From the NCBI RefSeq assembly GCF_015207665.1, contig NZ_JADEWL010000012.1, positions 1 to 64,000 of the forward strand: a stretch of DNA of 64,000 nt, written 5' to 3'. The translations under genes were made by a program, and so were the position numbers. Shown one piece after another: positions 43,922 through 53,345 of this stretch. The notes under the pieces were generated by a model that was not told the DNA's origin, did no database searches, and was given only the letters and a program-made list of their open reading frames with translations. Within the stretch, counting starts at the first letter, position 1. Each line of letters opens with the position of its first letter. Origin of the DNA: Plectonema cf. radiosum LEGE 06105. GTDB lineage: Bacteria; Cyanobacteriota; Cyanobacteriia; Cyanobacteriales; Nostocaceae.

Positions 43922-44953
43922 GTGGTATCTAAAACAGATTTACGACAGCACGCAAGGGAAACAATGATTGGAGTTGAAAATACGATTATACCGTCGTTTA
44001 CTCCAGACTTGGCACAACTTGACGAGCAGGGAATTCGTCATGATGTTCGACAGTCGATTAAACATGGGTTTTTCTCTTGCTTAGCTGCAACGGAAAGCGG
44101 ATTGAGTTTTGCAGAAGCTAAAGAGTTTGTTTCCATTGTTTGTGATGAAGCGGGCGATAAAATCAAGGTGACAACAACTTTACTTTTTGACTCATGGAAT
44201 CAGCAGTTTGCGATGCTTGAACACGCTCAAAAAGTCGGAGTGGATGCTGTTCTACTCGGTTATCCGACAGCTTGGTATCCTAACACTCCAGAGCAAATTT
44301 ATGAAAAGTCGCGCAACATTTGTGAATCAACGAATATGGGCATCATTCTCTACCCAAGCCCTCACTTCAATTATTTACGCTTTCATCCCTCTGGTTTTCC
44401 CATCGATGTTTTACATCGTCTTGTTGATAACTGTGAAAATGTGATTGCTGTAAAGTTGGGTGAAATGGGACTGATTGCAGAATGTCTACATCGCTTTGGT
44501 GATCAGGTACTTATCGGATGTCCCATTGAAAGTTATCAACCTACTTGCTTACTACACTTGGGTTTACAGTGGATGGGAGCAGGAATTTACGAGGTGTTTC
44601 AGTCACCCGATAAACCTTACCTGGTTGAATACTTCAACTTACTTTTACAAGCTCGACGGGAGAATGATTCCAATAAAGCCGAGCATGGGATGGAATTGTA
44701 CTGGAGGCTGACACCAGCACGCAGAACCTTTGAGTCAATGTACAATCCGATGCTAGGAACTTATCATTGGACGCGCCAAAAATTTTACCAATGGTGTGTC
44801 GGTGGAAATGGTGGAGTTACGCGCCAACCATCAATGAAACTCCACCAACATGAAATGGAACAGATTCGCCAGAGCTATCGGATGATTGGCATACAACCCG
44901 ATGGCAATGATGAGGCTTTTTACCTGGGGCGGAGTAATTATGAGGGCGTTTAA
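43922..44953 (+). CDS. Dihydrodipicolinate synthase-family aldolase
   Basis: The 343 residues form a TIM barrel of the DapA/N-acetylneuraminate lyase family. The Schiff-base Lys178 is in VIAVKLGEMG and the Tyr144 in IILYPSPHFN is the usual partner. It is not the housekeeping DapA: the C-terminal part is longer and the family motif GTTGE is replaced by AATESG. Aldol cleavage or condensation of a keto acid is expected. The GTG at 43922 starts four bases after the SDR stop; an ATG 14 codons later is possible. Confidence 0.85.
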   Translation: MVSKTDLRQHARETMIGVENTIIPSFTPDLAQLDEQGIRHDVRQSIKHGFFSCLAATESGLSFAEAKEFVSIVCDEAGDKIKVTTTLLFDSWNQQFAMLEHAQKVGVDAVLLGYPTAWYPNTPEQIYEKSRNICESTNMGIILYPSPHFNYLRFHPSGFPIDVLHRLVDNCENVIAVKLGEMGLIAECLHRFGDQVLIGCPIESYQPTCLLHLGLQWMGAGIYEVFQSPDKPYLVEYFNLLLQARRENDSNKAEHGMELYWRLTPARRTFESMYNPMLGTYHWTRQKFYQWCVGGNGGVTRQPSMKLHQHEMEQIRQSYRMIGIQPDGNDEAFYLGRSNYEGV

Positions 44954-45057
44954 TTGAATTGTTGTGTAACGAGCAGTACGAACTTGTTAATGATGAATCC
45001 TTCTCTATTCCGTTATCAGCTTTCCCCATAACAAATTATTTTCTCAAAAAAATAATT

Positions 45058-46286
45058 ATGCCGACTATTGGATATCACGCTTCCCACGAACAATTTAAGC
45101 CCAGCGAACTACTTAAGTGGGTGCAAATGGCAGAACAAGCAGGCTTTACCCTCGCTTTGTCTTCCGACCATTTCTATCCTTGGAGCGAACAACAAGGACA
45201 AAGTGGTTTTGCTTGGTCATGGTTGGGTGCAGCGATGCAAGCTACTCCAACAGTTTCCTATCGTGTAGTTTGCGCTCCCGGTCAGCGGTACCATCCAGCG
45301 ATTATCGCTCAAGCTGCGGCTACTTTAGCAGAGATGTTTCCTAATCGCTTCTGGCTAACTGTAGGTAGCGGTCAAGCGCTTAATGAACATATTACCGGCG
45401 AACACTGGCCGTGTAAATCTCAACGTAATGCCCGTCTGAAAGAATGTGTCGATATTATCCGCGCTCTTTGGGGGGGAGCTTTGACTAGTAACCTTTTTTG
45501 TAGACAAGCAATGTCAATTCGGGACAATTGTCTATATTTTTTTGATGTATTTTATGCTTCGTTTTTTGCTAAAATCTTAGAAAAGCTTTCTTGATTGATA
45601 TGCAAAAACCGTAGCTACATCAAGATGTTTAACAATCACGCGGATGGCTTAACCGTGTAAGCTTGTTGAGGGTTAACCGCTCCCATGCCCCCGTTGAAAC
45701 AAGAAATAAAAGTCTAGACTTGTCTAGTTTTTATATAGCAGAGACAGTAACTCATCACGGTTTAGTTTGCGTTGAAGAAGCAAAACTTTATACTCGTCCG
45801 CAAACTCTTCCCCTGATTTTTGGAGCCGCTATCACCACTGAAACCGCAAAATGGCTTGGTAGTTGGGCTGATGGATTGATTACGATTTCTCATCCACTTC
45901 CTAAACTAAGAGAAGTTGTTGATGCTTTTCGTGAAGGTGGTGGAGAAGGTAAACCGATGATTTTAAAAGTGCAGCTTTCTTACGATCGCGATGAAGAAAG
46001 TGCGTTACAAAAAGCTCATCAGCAATGGCGAAATAATATTTTTAAGAACATTGTGATGGCAGAATTACGAACTCCTCAGCAGTTTGATGCTGCCGGGGAG
46101 TTTGTTCAACCAAAGGAATTATACGATTTAGTAAAGATTTCTTCAGATACTCAGCAATTTGTCAACTGGCTCCAGGAATATATTGATTTAGGATTTGATG
46201 AACTGATTTTACACAATGTAAACCGAGAACAAGAGTTGTTTATTAGGGTATTTGGTGAAAAGGTTTTACCAGCATTCGCAAAATAA
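45058..46286 (+). pseudogene. LLM-class flavin-dependent oxidoreductase gene interrupted by an IS200/IS605 relic
   Basis: The 5' part (45058-45477) encodes MPTIGYHASHEQFKPSELL, SDHFYPWSEQQGQSGFAWSW and WLTVGSGQALNEHITGEHW. The 3' part (from about 45741) continues ETVTHHGLV...EEAKLYTRP and ends at 46286. Both are parts of one TIGR03885-type F420/FMN-linked LLM oxidoreductase. Between them lies about 263 bp of foreign DNA that shifts the frame and introduces stops. No single product is possible. The break falls after ALWGG. It is immediately followed by a fatty acid hydroxylase gene 17 bp away. Confidence 0.85.
45478..45740 (+). mobile_element. Internally deleted IS200/IS605-family element with tnpB 3' end
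   Basis: The insert retains a degenerate 3' end of a tnpB gene: from 45634 the frame reads NHADGLTV-stop-AC-stop-GLTAPMPPLKQEIKV, the usual cyanobacterial TnpB tail LTVSACGGL...KQE with two stops. The left part has hairpin-prone DNA (AGACAA...TTGTCT, 45511-45542). The right end has CTAGAC/GTCTAG. No transposase gene remains. The TnpB 3' region of such elements normally encodes the guide (omega) RNA scaffold. The edges are approximate, and no clear target duplication beyond AGC is seen. Confidence 0.7.
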
Positions 46287-46303
46287 TATATTTAATAACC
46301 GCC

Positions 46304-47209
46304 ATGTTGTTGATCTTGTTACCAATCATCGTAAGCGGGGTTTTCCTGGTTCTGTTTTTGTTAGAGCGACTTAACCCATTGCGGGAACCCACACGTTCGC
46401 TCATGGAACGTATTAAGGTCAATGCTGGTGTCAGTGCGATCGCCGCTGCGATCAATTTGGTGATGGTGCAAACAACTGCTTTATTCACAATTGAATGGGC
46501 AGAGCGACAATCGTTTGGACTGGTTCGTCAGATGCCTCTTCAACCTCTAGTGCAAGGGGCGATCGCCTTTTTGTTGTTAGACTTAACGTTCTATTATTGG
46601 CACCGAGCAAACCACCAGATTCCTTTTCTCTGGCGCTTTCATAATGCTCATCACATCGACCCAGATTTAGATGTTTCGACGGGCTTCCGGTTTCACTTTG
46701 TCGAGATGATACTATCTATCGGAGTGCGTGGGATACAAGTGGTTCTCATTGGTGCTTCTGTTTGGGCTTATGTCATCTACGAGTTGGTTTACCAAACCAA
46801 TACCCTTTTTCACCACAGTAACGTATACCTGCCCCTGCCGTTGGAGCGTTGGCTGAATCGATTGTTGGTAACACCTCGGATGCACGGCATTCACCACTCC
46901 TGGGTACAAGAAGAAACCAATTCTAATTATTCGGTCATTTTCCCTTGGTGGGACAGGCTGCATCATACTCTACATTTGAACGTGCCTCAATCAGAAATTA
47001 CAATCGGGGTTCCGGCTTATTCAGAGCCAAACGATAATATGCTATTAAATGTTCTGCTCATCCCCTTTCGTCATCAAAGGAATTACTGGCTCAAAGCAGA
47101 CCAAACTTCTGTTAAAAGAAATCCGGAGGTCTTAGGTGAAGACCCCACCCACATGGTCAGTCTTGAAGAGGTAGATCAATCGAGCGATCGCCAGGAAAGT
47201 TATAGCTGA
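46304..47209 (+). CDS. Sterol desaturase / fatty acid hydroxylase superfamily protein
   Basis: The 301 residues have four or so membrane segments and the di-iron His boxes of the superfamily: YWHRANH, FHNAHH, HHSN and HGIHHS. It probably hydroxylates or desaturates a lipid or carotenoid. The substrate is unknown. The ATG at 46304 follows the decayed LLM gene by 17 bp, so it was likely part of the same transcript. The C-terminal ~60 residues are hydrophilic. Confidence 0.9.
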   Translation: MLLILLPIIVSGVFLVLFLLERLNPLREPTRSLMERIKVNAGVSAIAAAINLVMVQTTALFTIEWAERQSFGLVRQMPLQPLVQGAIAFLLLDLTFYYWHRANHQIPFLWRFHNAHHIDPDLDVSTGFRFHFVEMILSIGVRGIQVVLIGASVWAYVIYELVYQTNTLFHHSNVYLPLPLERWLNRLLVTPRMHGIHHSWVQEETNSNYSVIFPWWDRLHHTLHLNVPQSEITIGVPAYSEPNDNMLLNVLLIPFRHQRNYWLKADQTSVKRNPEVLGEDPTHMVSLEEVDQSSDRQESYS

Positions 47210-47309
47210 AATAAAGTGTAACCTAGGACATCTGACTTAAGGATGAGGATGAGGAGTTGCCAGTTCCCTAAAATGAACCGAAAGGCAATACCAAAGAGGA
47301 CTACAGCTT

Positions 47310-47837
47310 ATGAATCCACAACAACTAAGCCACGAGCTACGGGAAGGCAACAGCCCCGACCTAAATAGACGTCGCCAAATTGTTAGCTTATCTATGCTCG
47401 GTGCGTCGATGGGGCAAATCGTCTCGCTCTACCAAACTGGAGTGATTGATCACTTACCAGATCCGCCGATATCGATTTTTGATGCAGACCGTGTTGATGC
47501 ATCTGAATATGCTTACAGTCGTTTCAATAGTCCGGATGGACCAATAATGTTGGTCAACTATGGCATTACAGCATGGTTGGCTGCCGCAGGTGGACAGGAT
47601 CGGGCAGAGAAAAATCCACTCCTGCCGCTTGCAATGGGTACAAAAATCCTGGTTGATGCAGTCATATCTGCCGAGCTAGCGCGTGAGGAATGGAGAGAGA
47701 ATAAAGCGTTCTGTGAATACTGCCAAATTGCGACGCTTTGCTCCTTTGCCTCTCTGGCCCTCGCGATACCTGAAATGACCAGTGCCGCCCGCACCCTACT
47801 CGGTCAAAGCAAGGACAACTCTGGCACGAGTGCGTAA
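47310..47837 (+). CDS. Vitamin K epoxide reductase-like membrane protein
   Basis: A 175-residue protein with three to four hydrophobic segments (about 23-44, 80-93, 103-121, 139-158). FCEYCQ (Cys135 and Cys138) followed by a hydrophobic helix is the VKOR redox centre pattern, and GKPDLPLAMG-type sequence before it fits as well. The loop cysteine pair of full VKORs is not visible, so electron transfer would need a partner. Possible role: disulfide formation in the membrane. I am fairly unsure of the family. Confidence 0.6.
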   Translation: MNPQQLSHELREGNSPDLNRRRQIVSLSMLGASMGQIVSLYQTGVIDHLPDPPISIFDADRVDASEYAYSRFNSPDGPIMLVNYGITAWLAAAGGQDRAEKNPLLPLAMGTKILVDAVISAELAREEWRENKAFCEYCQIATLCSFASLALAIPEMTSAARTLLGQSKDNSGTSA

Positions 47838-47923
47838 GGTGTGGGGAACCCTTGAGCTAATGATTGATAGAGGCAATATAAATCACCTCTATCTTTTACC
47901 TAATATTCTCTAAATACCCTAAC

Positions 47924-48232
47924 TTACTTCGTTTTCTCCTCTAAATTTCGGGGACTAGTAAGTTTTTGTTGAGGATAGCTCGACCATTGATTTGAACCTA
48001 TGCCAATTGCAGATTTCACCTCTTGGCTACGTTGACGACTAAGAGTACGATTCATTGACTCTATTTCTTCAGGAGTGTGGCTGTTTCCCTTGATAGGATG
48101 GTCTACCATTCCCTTGGTTTGCACTACGTGGGAGTGTGGGTTTTCGACGTACTCCCAATTTTCCCCGGCTTCCCATTGTCCTTAACCCTCGTTCCATGGT
48201 CTACGCGCACTCGCTCCATCTGACATATTCAT
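47924..48232 (-). pseudogene. Small ORF interrupted by one in-frame TAA
   Basis: On the minus strand a frame opens at an ATG at 48232 (MNMSDGASARRPWNEG), meets TAA at 48184-48182, and continues in the same frame as GQWEAGENWEYVENPHSH...VVQTKGMVDHPIKGNSHTPEE to a stop at 47924. Joined, it gives about 100 hydrophilic residues that look protein-like throughout. One base change would restore it. Either it is a recent nonsense pseudogene or translation starts after the stop, at a GTG or ATG. Family unknown. Confidence 0.45.
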
Positions 48233-48883
48233 GTAAACAGTAGATAGGCGATACTACAAACATTTTTACAACCTAATTTTTAATTTTGATATCAACAAAT
48301 ACCAAAATTAGAGTAAATTTATGCCTTTAGTTATACAAAAATTTCGAGGTTTTATATCTATCGAACGAAGAATTAGTTAATTTTTATTTTTATGCTTGAA
48401 TCATAAGCTTTAATGGAGTAATTATATTATTGTTTACTAAATACAAATAAAAATTGAAGCCATAGATAAAATAATTAATTATATTAATTAATATGAATTT
48501 ATCTCAGTTTCTAAGAGGGTGTTGATTAATTCGGCAAAAATCGCGATTTGTCATGCTGTAGCTTGCTTCCCATCCGGGGAAGCAAGCTACAGCATCTCTC
48601 AATTATGCCGCAAAACCTAGATTCTGAACGTTCCTCAGAATGACAGAATTTTATTTATAAACACGCTCTAAGTTATTTGTTGTGTAATATTTGTTCCATA
48701 CAAGTATTTATTGGATATTTACGATAATGTAGAGACGCGGTACACAAGTTTATTTATTCACGAGGATTATAGCTAGAATAAATTTCATTTTCGGATAGGT
48801 CTATTGAGGTTTTATTAAAGAAATTTTGCTATTTGGATAAAACCTTGTTTTGAAAAAATAAATCAAGAAAATATTTGTTTTTT
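48233..48883. other. AT-rich spacer with palindromes
   Basis: No gene. A 20-bp inverted repeat (ATGCTGTAGCTTGCTTCC and its complement, 48553-48595) and a half copy of the TGTCATTCTGAG repeat (about 48630-48652) lie here. A GTAGAGACGCG half repeat follows at 48729. These are interspersed repeats. The rest is AT-rich. Confidence 0.55.
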
Positions 48884-49840
48884 ATGGCATATCGACTTGA
48901 AAATAAAGAATCTATAGGCAGAGAAATTAAACGAATTGCTTGCGAACAAACTGATAAAGCAATCGAAAAATTAACTGAAGAAATTATAAACAATAATATT
49001 GATACGACGCAAAGTGCGGTAGATGTAAATGAGCGCACAGAGGCAATCCACGATGTACGAAAACGAATCAAAAAAATACGAGCAGTTATTAGATTAGTTA
49101 GAGACGAGCTAGGACAAGAGGTCTATAAAAGAGAAAACAGTTGCTTTCGAGATGCTGGCCGTCGTTTGTCTGAAGTGCGAGATGCTCAAGTATTATTAGA
49201 AACTTTTAACAAATTAGAAAATAATTTTGCAGAATTTATTAATCCAGAAGGATTCATAGATTTACAACAAATATTAGTAGAGCATCATCAAAATACTTGT
49301 AAACAAGTTTTAGAAACAGGAAATACAGCTTTAGAAGTGCTTGCCGAGATTAAAAATGCAGGAGAGCGAATTCTTAATTGGTCGTTAGAATCAAGCAATG
49401 GTCAATCAATATTAAATAATGGTTTACACAGAGTTTATAAAGGCGGTTATCAAAATTGTCAAATCATATTAGAAGAACCATCGACAGTAGAAAAGCTTCA
49501 CGATTGGCGGAAACAGGTTAAATATCTTTGGTATCACCTGCGGATTTTCCGTCCAGTTTGGCCAGATTTAATTAAAGAATGGAGTAAGCAAACCGAACAA
49601 TTAGCTGAATATTTGGGAGATGACCATGATTTAGCCGTACTGCATCAGTTTATTAATAATCCGCAAGAAGTATTGATAAATCAAGCAGAATTAGAAGTCG
49701 TCAACTCATTAATAAATCGTCGTAGAAAACAATTACAAGCATCTGCTAAATCTTTAGGACAAAGAATTTATGTAGAATCACCAGAACTTTTCAGCAGTCG
49801 TATCAAAGCTTATTGGCAAATATGGCAAAAAGAAAGTTAG
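48884..49840 (+). CDS. CHAD domain protein
   Basis: A 318-residue all-helical protein from the ATG at 48884 (MAYRLENKESIG). Conserved His/Arg positions of the CHAD domain are visible: IHDVRKRIKKIRAVIRLVR, FRDAGRRLSEVRDAQVLLETF, EKLHDWRKQVKYLWYHLRIF and AEYLGDDHDLAVLHQF. CHAD domains bind polyphosphate. Here it is stand-alone without a CYTH domain. It lies upstream of the di-haem cytochrome gene on the same strand. Confidence 0.9.
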   Translation: MAYRLENKESIGREIKRIACEQTDKAIEKLTEEIINNNIDTTQSAVDVNERTEAIHDVRKRIKKIRAVIRLVRDELGQEVYKRENSCFRDAGRRLSEVRDAQVLLETFNKLENNFAEFINPEGFIDLQQILVEHHQNTCKQVLETGNTALEVLAEIKNAGERILNWSLESSNGQSILNNGLHRVYKGGYQNCQIILEEPSTVEKLHDWRKQVKYLWYHLRIFRPVWPDLIKEWSKQTEQLAEYLGDDHDLAVLHQFINNPQEVLINQAELEVVNSLINRRRKQLQASAKSLGQRIYVESPELFSSRIKAYWQIWQKES

Positions 49841-49935
49841 CAGACAACTTGAATTCGATGATGTTCAACTCAAAAATTTGGGAGAAATTATCAATTCGGA
49901 TTACTTGAGCATAAACAAATAATACTGAGGAAATC

Positions 49936-51936
49936 ATGCGATTACGTGCCATAGTTATTCTTAGTTCTTTACTGGTCTTTGTTGGCTTTTTAGGTTTTCA
50001 ATTAGAATTGACCTTGCCAGGAAGACCACCGAATATTAATAACACTTACACACCTTTAACACAATCTCCACCAAAAGGAATTGGTTCTTATGATGTGTTA
50101 GGTTATGCCGTTTCTAAGCCAGAAGCGGATAAACTCTTGCAAACTGAAGCCGGACAGGAAGCACTTTCTCCTGATAATGGTGCAGTTAAAGTTACCGAAG
50201 AATTGATCGACCTTGGGCGTGATGCTTTTTACCGAGAAACTTTTGGTAATGAAACCTTATTTACAGATGTTGTAGGAATTCTAGATGGTCCGATCAATTT
50301 AGGTAGTATTACTAAAGCAGTCTTAGGTTTGAAAGGAAAACCAACTACTAATTTACAAGTCTCCATAGACGAGGATATTACCGTTGGTAAACGCACTTTC
50401 AAAGCCGGTACAGTTTTGAATACAGGTATAGATGTACCCGGAGGTTCCTTACTTCCCTTGGGGTTAATGACTCATCTTGATAAAGGTAAAATCCGCGTAG
50501 GAGTTAGCTGTGCTTTGTGCCATGCAACAGTCAGTGAAGAAACCGGACGTGTTTTAGAAGGTGCAATTAACACAAACATCAATTTGGGTGCGTTATTGGC
50601 AATGGCAAGTAATTCTGCTGCACTCTTCCGTCAGACAGATGTCAATCCAAATCAAATACCACAGGGTGAACATACTTTTATCAATAACAAAGGGGAAACA
50701 GCAAAACTTCCCGATCAAAAAATCATCGAAGATGAAGTTGATGCTGCGATACTTTCATGGCCGCCCGGTAACTTTGTTTCTAATGGAGATTTGAAGAATA
50801 ACTCAGCCCAAATTCCTACTTCCTACACCCACGAAACTTTTCCCTATGCTTGGAGTGGAGTTGCCTCTATCGGTTGGTTCCACGGACTGACTACATTAAA
50901 TAATGCTGTATTTGGATTAAATGCTGACCCCACAACTACAGCAGATGCAAGTCAATCAGTATTCGGAATCGACAAAGAAGTTTATTTAGGCACTATACTG
51001 CAAAATTCATCTAATCGAAAATTTCGATTACCAGAAGGTGCAAAACCTTCAGAATTCTTCGATAAAATAGACCCCACTCCAGGGGAACCCGGCATAAACA
51101 GTGTAATTAAGATGCCAGAATATCCCAAAGGTAGTTTGTTTATGCAAGACGGGTTAATGGCAAACACTCCTGGATTACCCGTTGCGGCACAATTGAATGG
51201 AATGTCTACATTTCAAAACTCTTTAGCACCACCTCCCCATGAAGCTGCTGATATCGATACTTTAAAACGGGGTGCTGCTATTTTCACGCAAGCTAATTGT
51301 GCTGAATGTCACAGTGGAAGATACTTTACTAATCATCAAGTAATTCCAGTCAGAGAAATAGCAACTCAACCCAAACGCGCACCAGCTTCGCGTAAATTTG
51401 CTGAGGAATTTGTACCACCAGATACTTATCCTCCAAATGTACCTGTTCCCTTACCTCCTAACCCACCTGTATTACCAGTACCAACTGACATCACCCCACA
51501 GGAAGATATTGAACTTGCTTATGCTCTGAGCGACCCAGATGGGGGTTACAAGGTACAGAATTTAATCGGACTATATCTGAGCGCACCTTATCTTCATGAT
51601 GGTGGTGTAGCTGCTAGTAATGAGTCAATTAAACAAGATAAAAATGGATATTTTACTATTGCGATAAAGGATGAGTTGGGAATGGCTGGAACTTTGATGC
51701 GTGGTATTGCACCCGACCCAGAAGCTAGTTTACGAGTATTACTTGACCGGAATTTGCGTCCAGATGTAGTCGCAGCCAACCGAGCCAATTCCGATTTGCA
51801 ACGGTCAAATGTTGACGGTAGAGGACATGAATATTGGGTTGATAAAAAAGCCGGTTACAGCGCTCAAGAGCAAACAGATTTGATTAAATTCCTGCTTTCA
51901 ATTGACGATCAACCAGCAGTACTGCTTGAGAGATAG
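49936..51936 (+). CDS. Di-haem c-type cytochrome, exported
   Basis: A 666-residue protein with an N-terminal signal or anchor (RAIVILSSLLVFVGFLGFQL). Two haem-binding sites are seen: CALCH at 192-196 and CAECH at 455-459, each followed by periplasmic sequence. The layout with a large middle domain recalls di-haem peroxidases and rubber oxygenase-type cytochromes, but I cannot assign it. It probably acts in the periplasm or thylakoid lumen. Its stop is followed within a few bases by the truncated L,D-transpeptidase. Confidence 0.85.
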   Translation: MRLRAIVILSSLLVFVGFLGFQLELTLPGRPPNINNTYTPLTQSPPKGIGSYDVLGYAVSKPEADKLLQTEAGQEALSPDNGAVKVTEELIDLGRDAFYRETFGNETLFTDVVGILDGPINLGSITKAVLGLKGKPTTNLQVSIDEDITVGKRTFKAGTVLNTGIDVPGGSLLPLGLMTHLDKGKIRVGVSCALCHATVSEETGRVLEGAINTNINLGALLAMASNSAALFRQTDVNPNQIPQGEHTFINNKGETAKLPDQKIIEDEVDAAILSWPPGNFVSNGDLKNNSAQIPTSYTHETFPYAWSGVASIGWFHGLTTLNNAVFGLNADPTTTADASQSVFGIDKEVYLGTILQNSSNRKFRLPEGAKPSEFFDKIDPTPGEPGINSVIKMPEYPKGSLFMQDGLMANTPGLPVAAQLNGMSTFQNSLAPPPHEAADIDTLKRGAAIFTQANCAECHSGRYFTNHQVIPVREIATQPKRAPASRKFAEEFVPPDTYPPNVPVPLPPNPPVLPVPTDITPQEDIELAYALSDPDGGYKVQNLIGLYLSAPYLHDGGVAASNESIKQDKNGYFTIAIKDELGMAGTLMRGIAPDPEASLRVLLDRNLRPDVVAANRANSDLQRSNVDGRGHEYWVDKKAGYSAQEQTDLIKFLLSIDDQPAVLLER

Positions 51937-52193
51937 CACAATTAAAAAGACCTAAATGGATTAATCCGATGACAGGGAAAGCAATAACAGGAGGAGCGCC
52001 TGAAAATCCTTTGGGTACCCATTGGATTGGTTTTTGGACAGATGGACAAAATTGGGTTGGATTTCATGGTACTCCTAATCCTGAAACAGTAGGTAAAGCA
52101 GTTTCTCACGGTTGTTTGCGTATGTACAACAGAGATATTAAAGAATTATTTCAGCTAGTGAATTTAGGAACACCTGTAACTGTGATTCAATAA
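51930..52193 (+). pseudogene. 5'-truncated L,D-transpeptidase (YkuD domain) fragment
   Basis: The open frame runs from 51930 with the first ATG at 51969 and encodes KWINPMTGKAITGG...NPLGTHWIGFWTDGQNWVGFHG and the catalytic SHGCLRMYN, ending LGTPVTVIQ. This is the C-terminal half of an L,D-transpeptidase that crosslinks peptidoglycan. The N-terminal signal peptide and first half of the YkuD domain are missing. It abuts the end of the cytochrome gene, so the join probably arose by a deletion or insertion. Unlikely to be active. Confidence 0.75.
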
Positions 52194-52303
52194 TTCAGGT
52201 CAAGATTATTTCTAGCTAAACACTTTACTAAATAAAAATAGTAAAGAATATCAATAATTTTAATAAAATACTTATTAAGTAGTAATATTATTACTACCTA
52301 ATA

Positions 52304-52403
52304 TAGCAATCTTATTTGTATGTATCGAAATCACGGTGTTCAGTTCTCCGACTTCTTGAAGAAGTCGGGGAACTAAATTCTCATATATGATTTAGGATTG
52401 CTA
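52304..52403. mobile_element. 100-bp MITE, short relative of the element at 7514
   Basis: Ends TAGCAATC and GGATTGCTA are inverted repeats, and a TA duplication is present at 52302-52303 and 52404-52405, exactly as in the 269-bp element at 7514-7782. The interior carries a CCGACTTCTT/AAGAAGTCGG hairpin related to the GAAGTCGGG repeats. It lies between the truncated transpeptidase and mgtC-like gene and disrupts no gene. Confidence 0.8.
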
Positions 52404-52426
52404 TAACTATTTATAGATAAAAAAGT

Positions 52427-52882
52427 ATGTCTAATGAATTGACATTACCACAAATGTCAACGTTTTCTCCTATAGGCTGGCAAGAACTGAGTTTTCGTTT
52501 AGCTATTGCTCTAATTATCGGCATTGTTATTGGTTTAGAAAGAGAAACACAAAGAAAAGCCGCAGGACTCAGAACTAATATGTTAGTATGCTTTGCTTCG
52601 GCTTTACTGGTAATCATTCCCATTGAAATCGGTGCAGCACAACATGATTTAAATGTTTTAGGACGAGTTATTGCCGGAGTAGTAAGCGGTGTTGGTTTTA
52701 TCGGTGGAGGAACTATTTTACGTCAATCGGAAGTTAAAGGTTTAACTTCTGCTGCTACCATCTGGATGACATCTGCTCTCGGCATTGCAGTTGGTTGTGG
52801 TTTGTGGCAATTAGGTTTAGCAGGAGCATTAATAACTTGGATAATTTTGCGGGTGTTTGATAGGTTGGAAAATTATCTTTGA
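52427..52882 (+). CDS. MgtC/SapB family membrane protein
   Basis: The 151 residues have four hydrophobic segments and the MgtC pattern: LAIALIIGIVIGLERETQRKAAGLRTNMLVCF, GVVSGVGFIGGGTILR and the later AATIWMTSALGIAVG. It lacks the C-terminal cytosolic ACT-like domain, so it is a short form. MgtC proteins act in growth under magnesium or acid stress. Function here is unproven. Confidence 0.9.
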   Translation: MSNELTLPQMSTFSPIGWQELSFRLAIALIIGIVIGLERETQRKAAGLRTNMLVCFASALLVIIPIEIGAAQHDLNVLGRVIAGVVSGVGFIGGGTILRQSEVKGLTSAATIWMTSALGIAVGCGLWQLGLAGALITWIILRVFDRLENYL

Positions 52883-53054
52883 TTATTGTTTATATTAATT
52901 CATAAAAATACAAACCTTTCCAAACAATATTTAATAAAAATTAAATGCATAAATATTTGATTTATAACTTTGGATAGAAACAAATAAAATCAGAATATAT
53001 TAAGATAATCGAAAGTAATATAATGAAAAACAATGAAAAAACTTAGGCAAAATT

Positions 53055-53270
53055 ATGACTATTAATTGTTTTGAGAAACCTAAATTTTATCAACAACAAA
53101 AAGTTAGCTTTATTGGCGGTATGGGGAAAGTAAAAAATCTGCAAAAAGAAGCTGATACCTGGATTTATATTGTTGAAATGAGTATGGGTCCGGAACCAGA
53201 TTTTGGACGAATAGGTGCGGAGACAACTATTATTTTGGAAGAACAAGATATCTGTAAAGCAAAACCATAG
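53055..53270 (+). CDS. Small conserved cyanobacterial protein, function unknown
   Basis: A 71-residue soluble protein: FYQQQKVSFIGGMGKVKNLQ, followed by TWIYIVEMSMGPEPDFGRIGAETTIILEE. The GxGKVxN and GPEPDFGRIG patterns recur in small proteins of filamentous cyanobacteria that I know only as hypotheticals. The ATG at 53055 is eleven bases after an A-rich leader with no strong ribosome binding site. Single gene. Confidence 0.7.
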   Translation: MTINCFEKPKFYQQQKVSFIGGMGKVKNLQKEADTWIYIVEMSMGPEPDFGRIGAETTIILEEQDICKAKP

Positions 53271-53345
53271 AAGATTAATTAAAGTTATTAAAAGATTATT
53301 TGAATAACCTAGTTTTTTAAATATACAAAAAAATCTGTATATTTA

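Noticed and set aside
45690-45703. GTTGAAAC motif like the end of a cyanobacterial CRISPR repeat
   Set aside because: Only one copy occurs, and it lies in the decayed TnpB C-terminus. There is no array around it.
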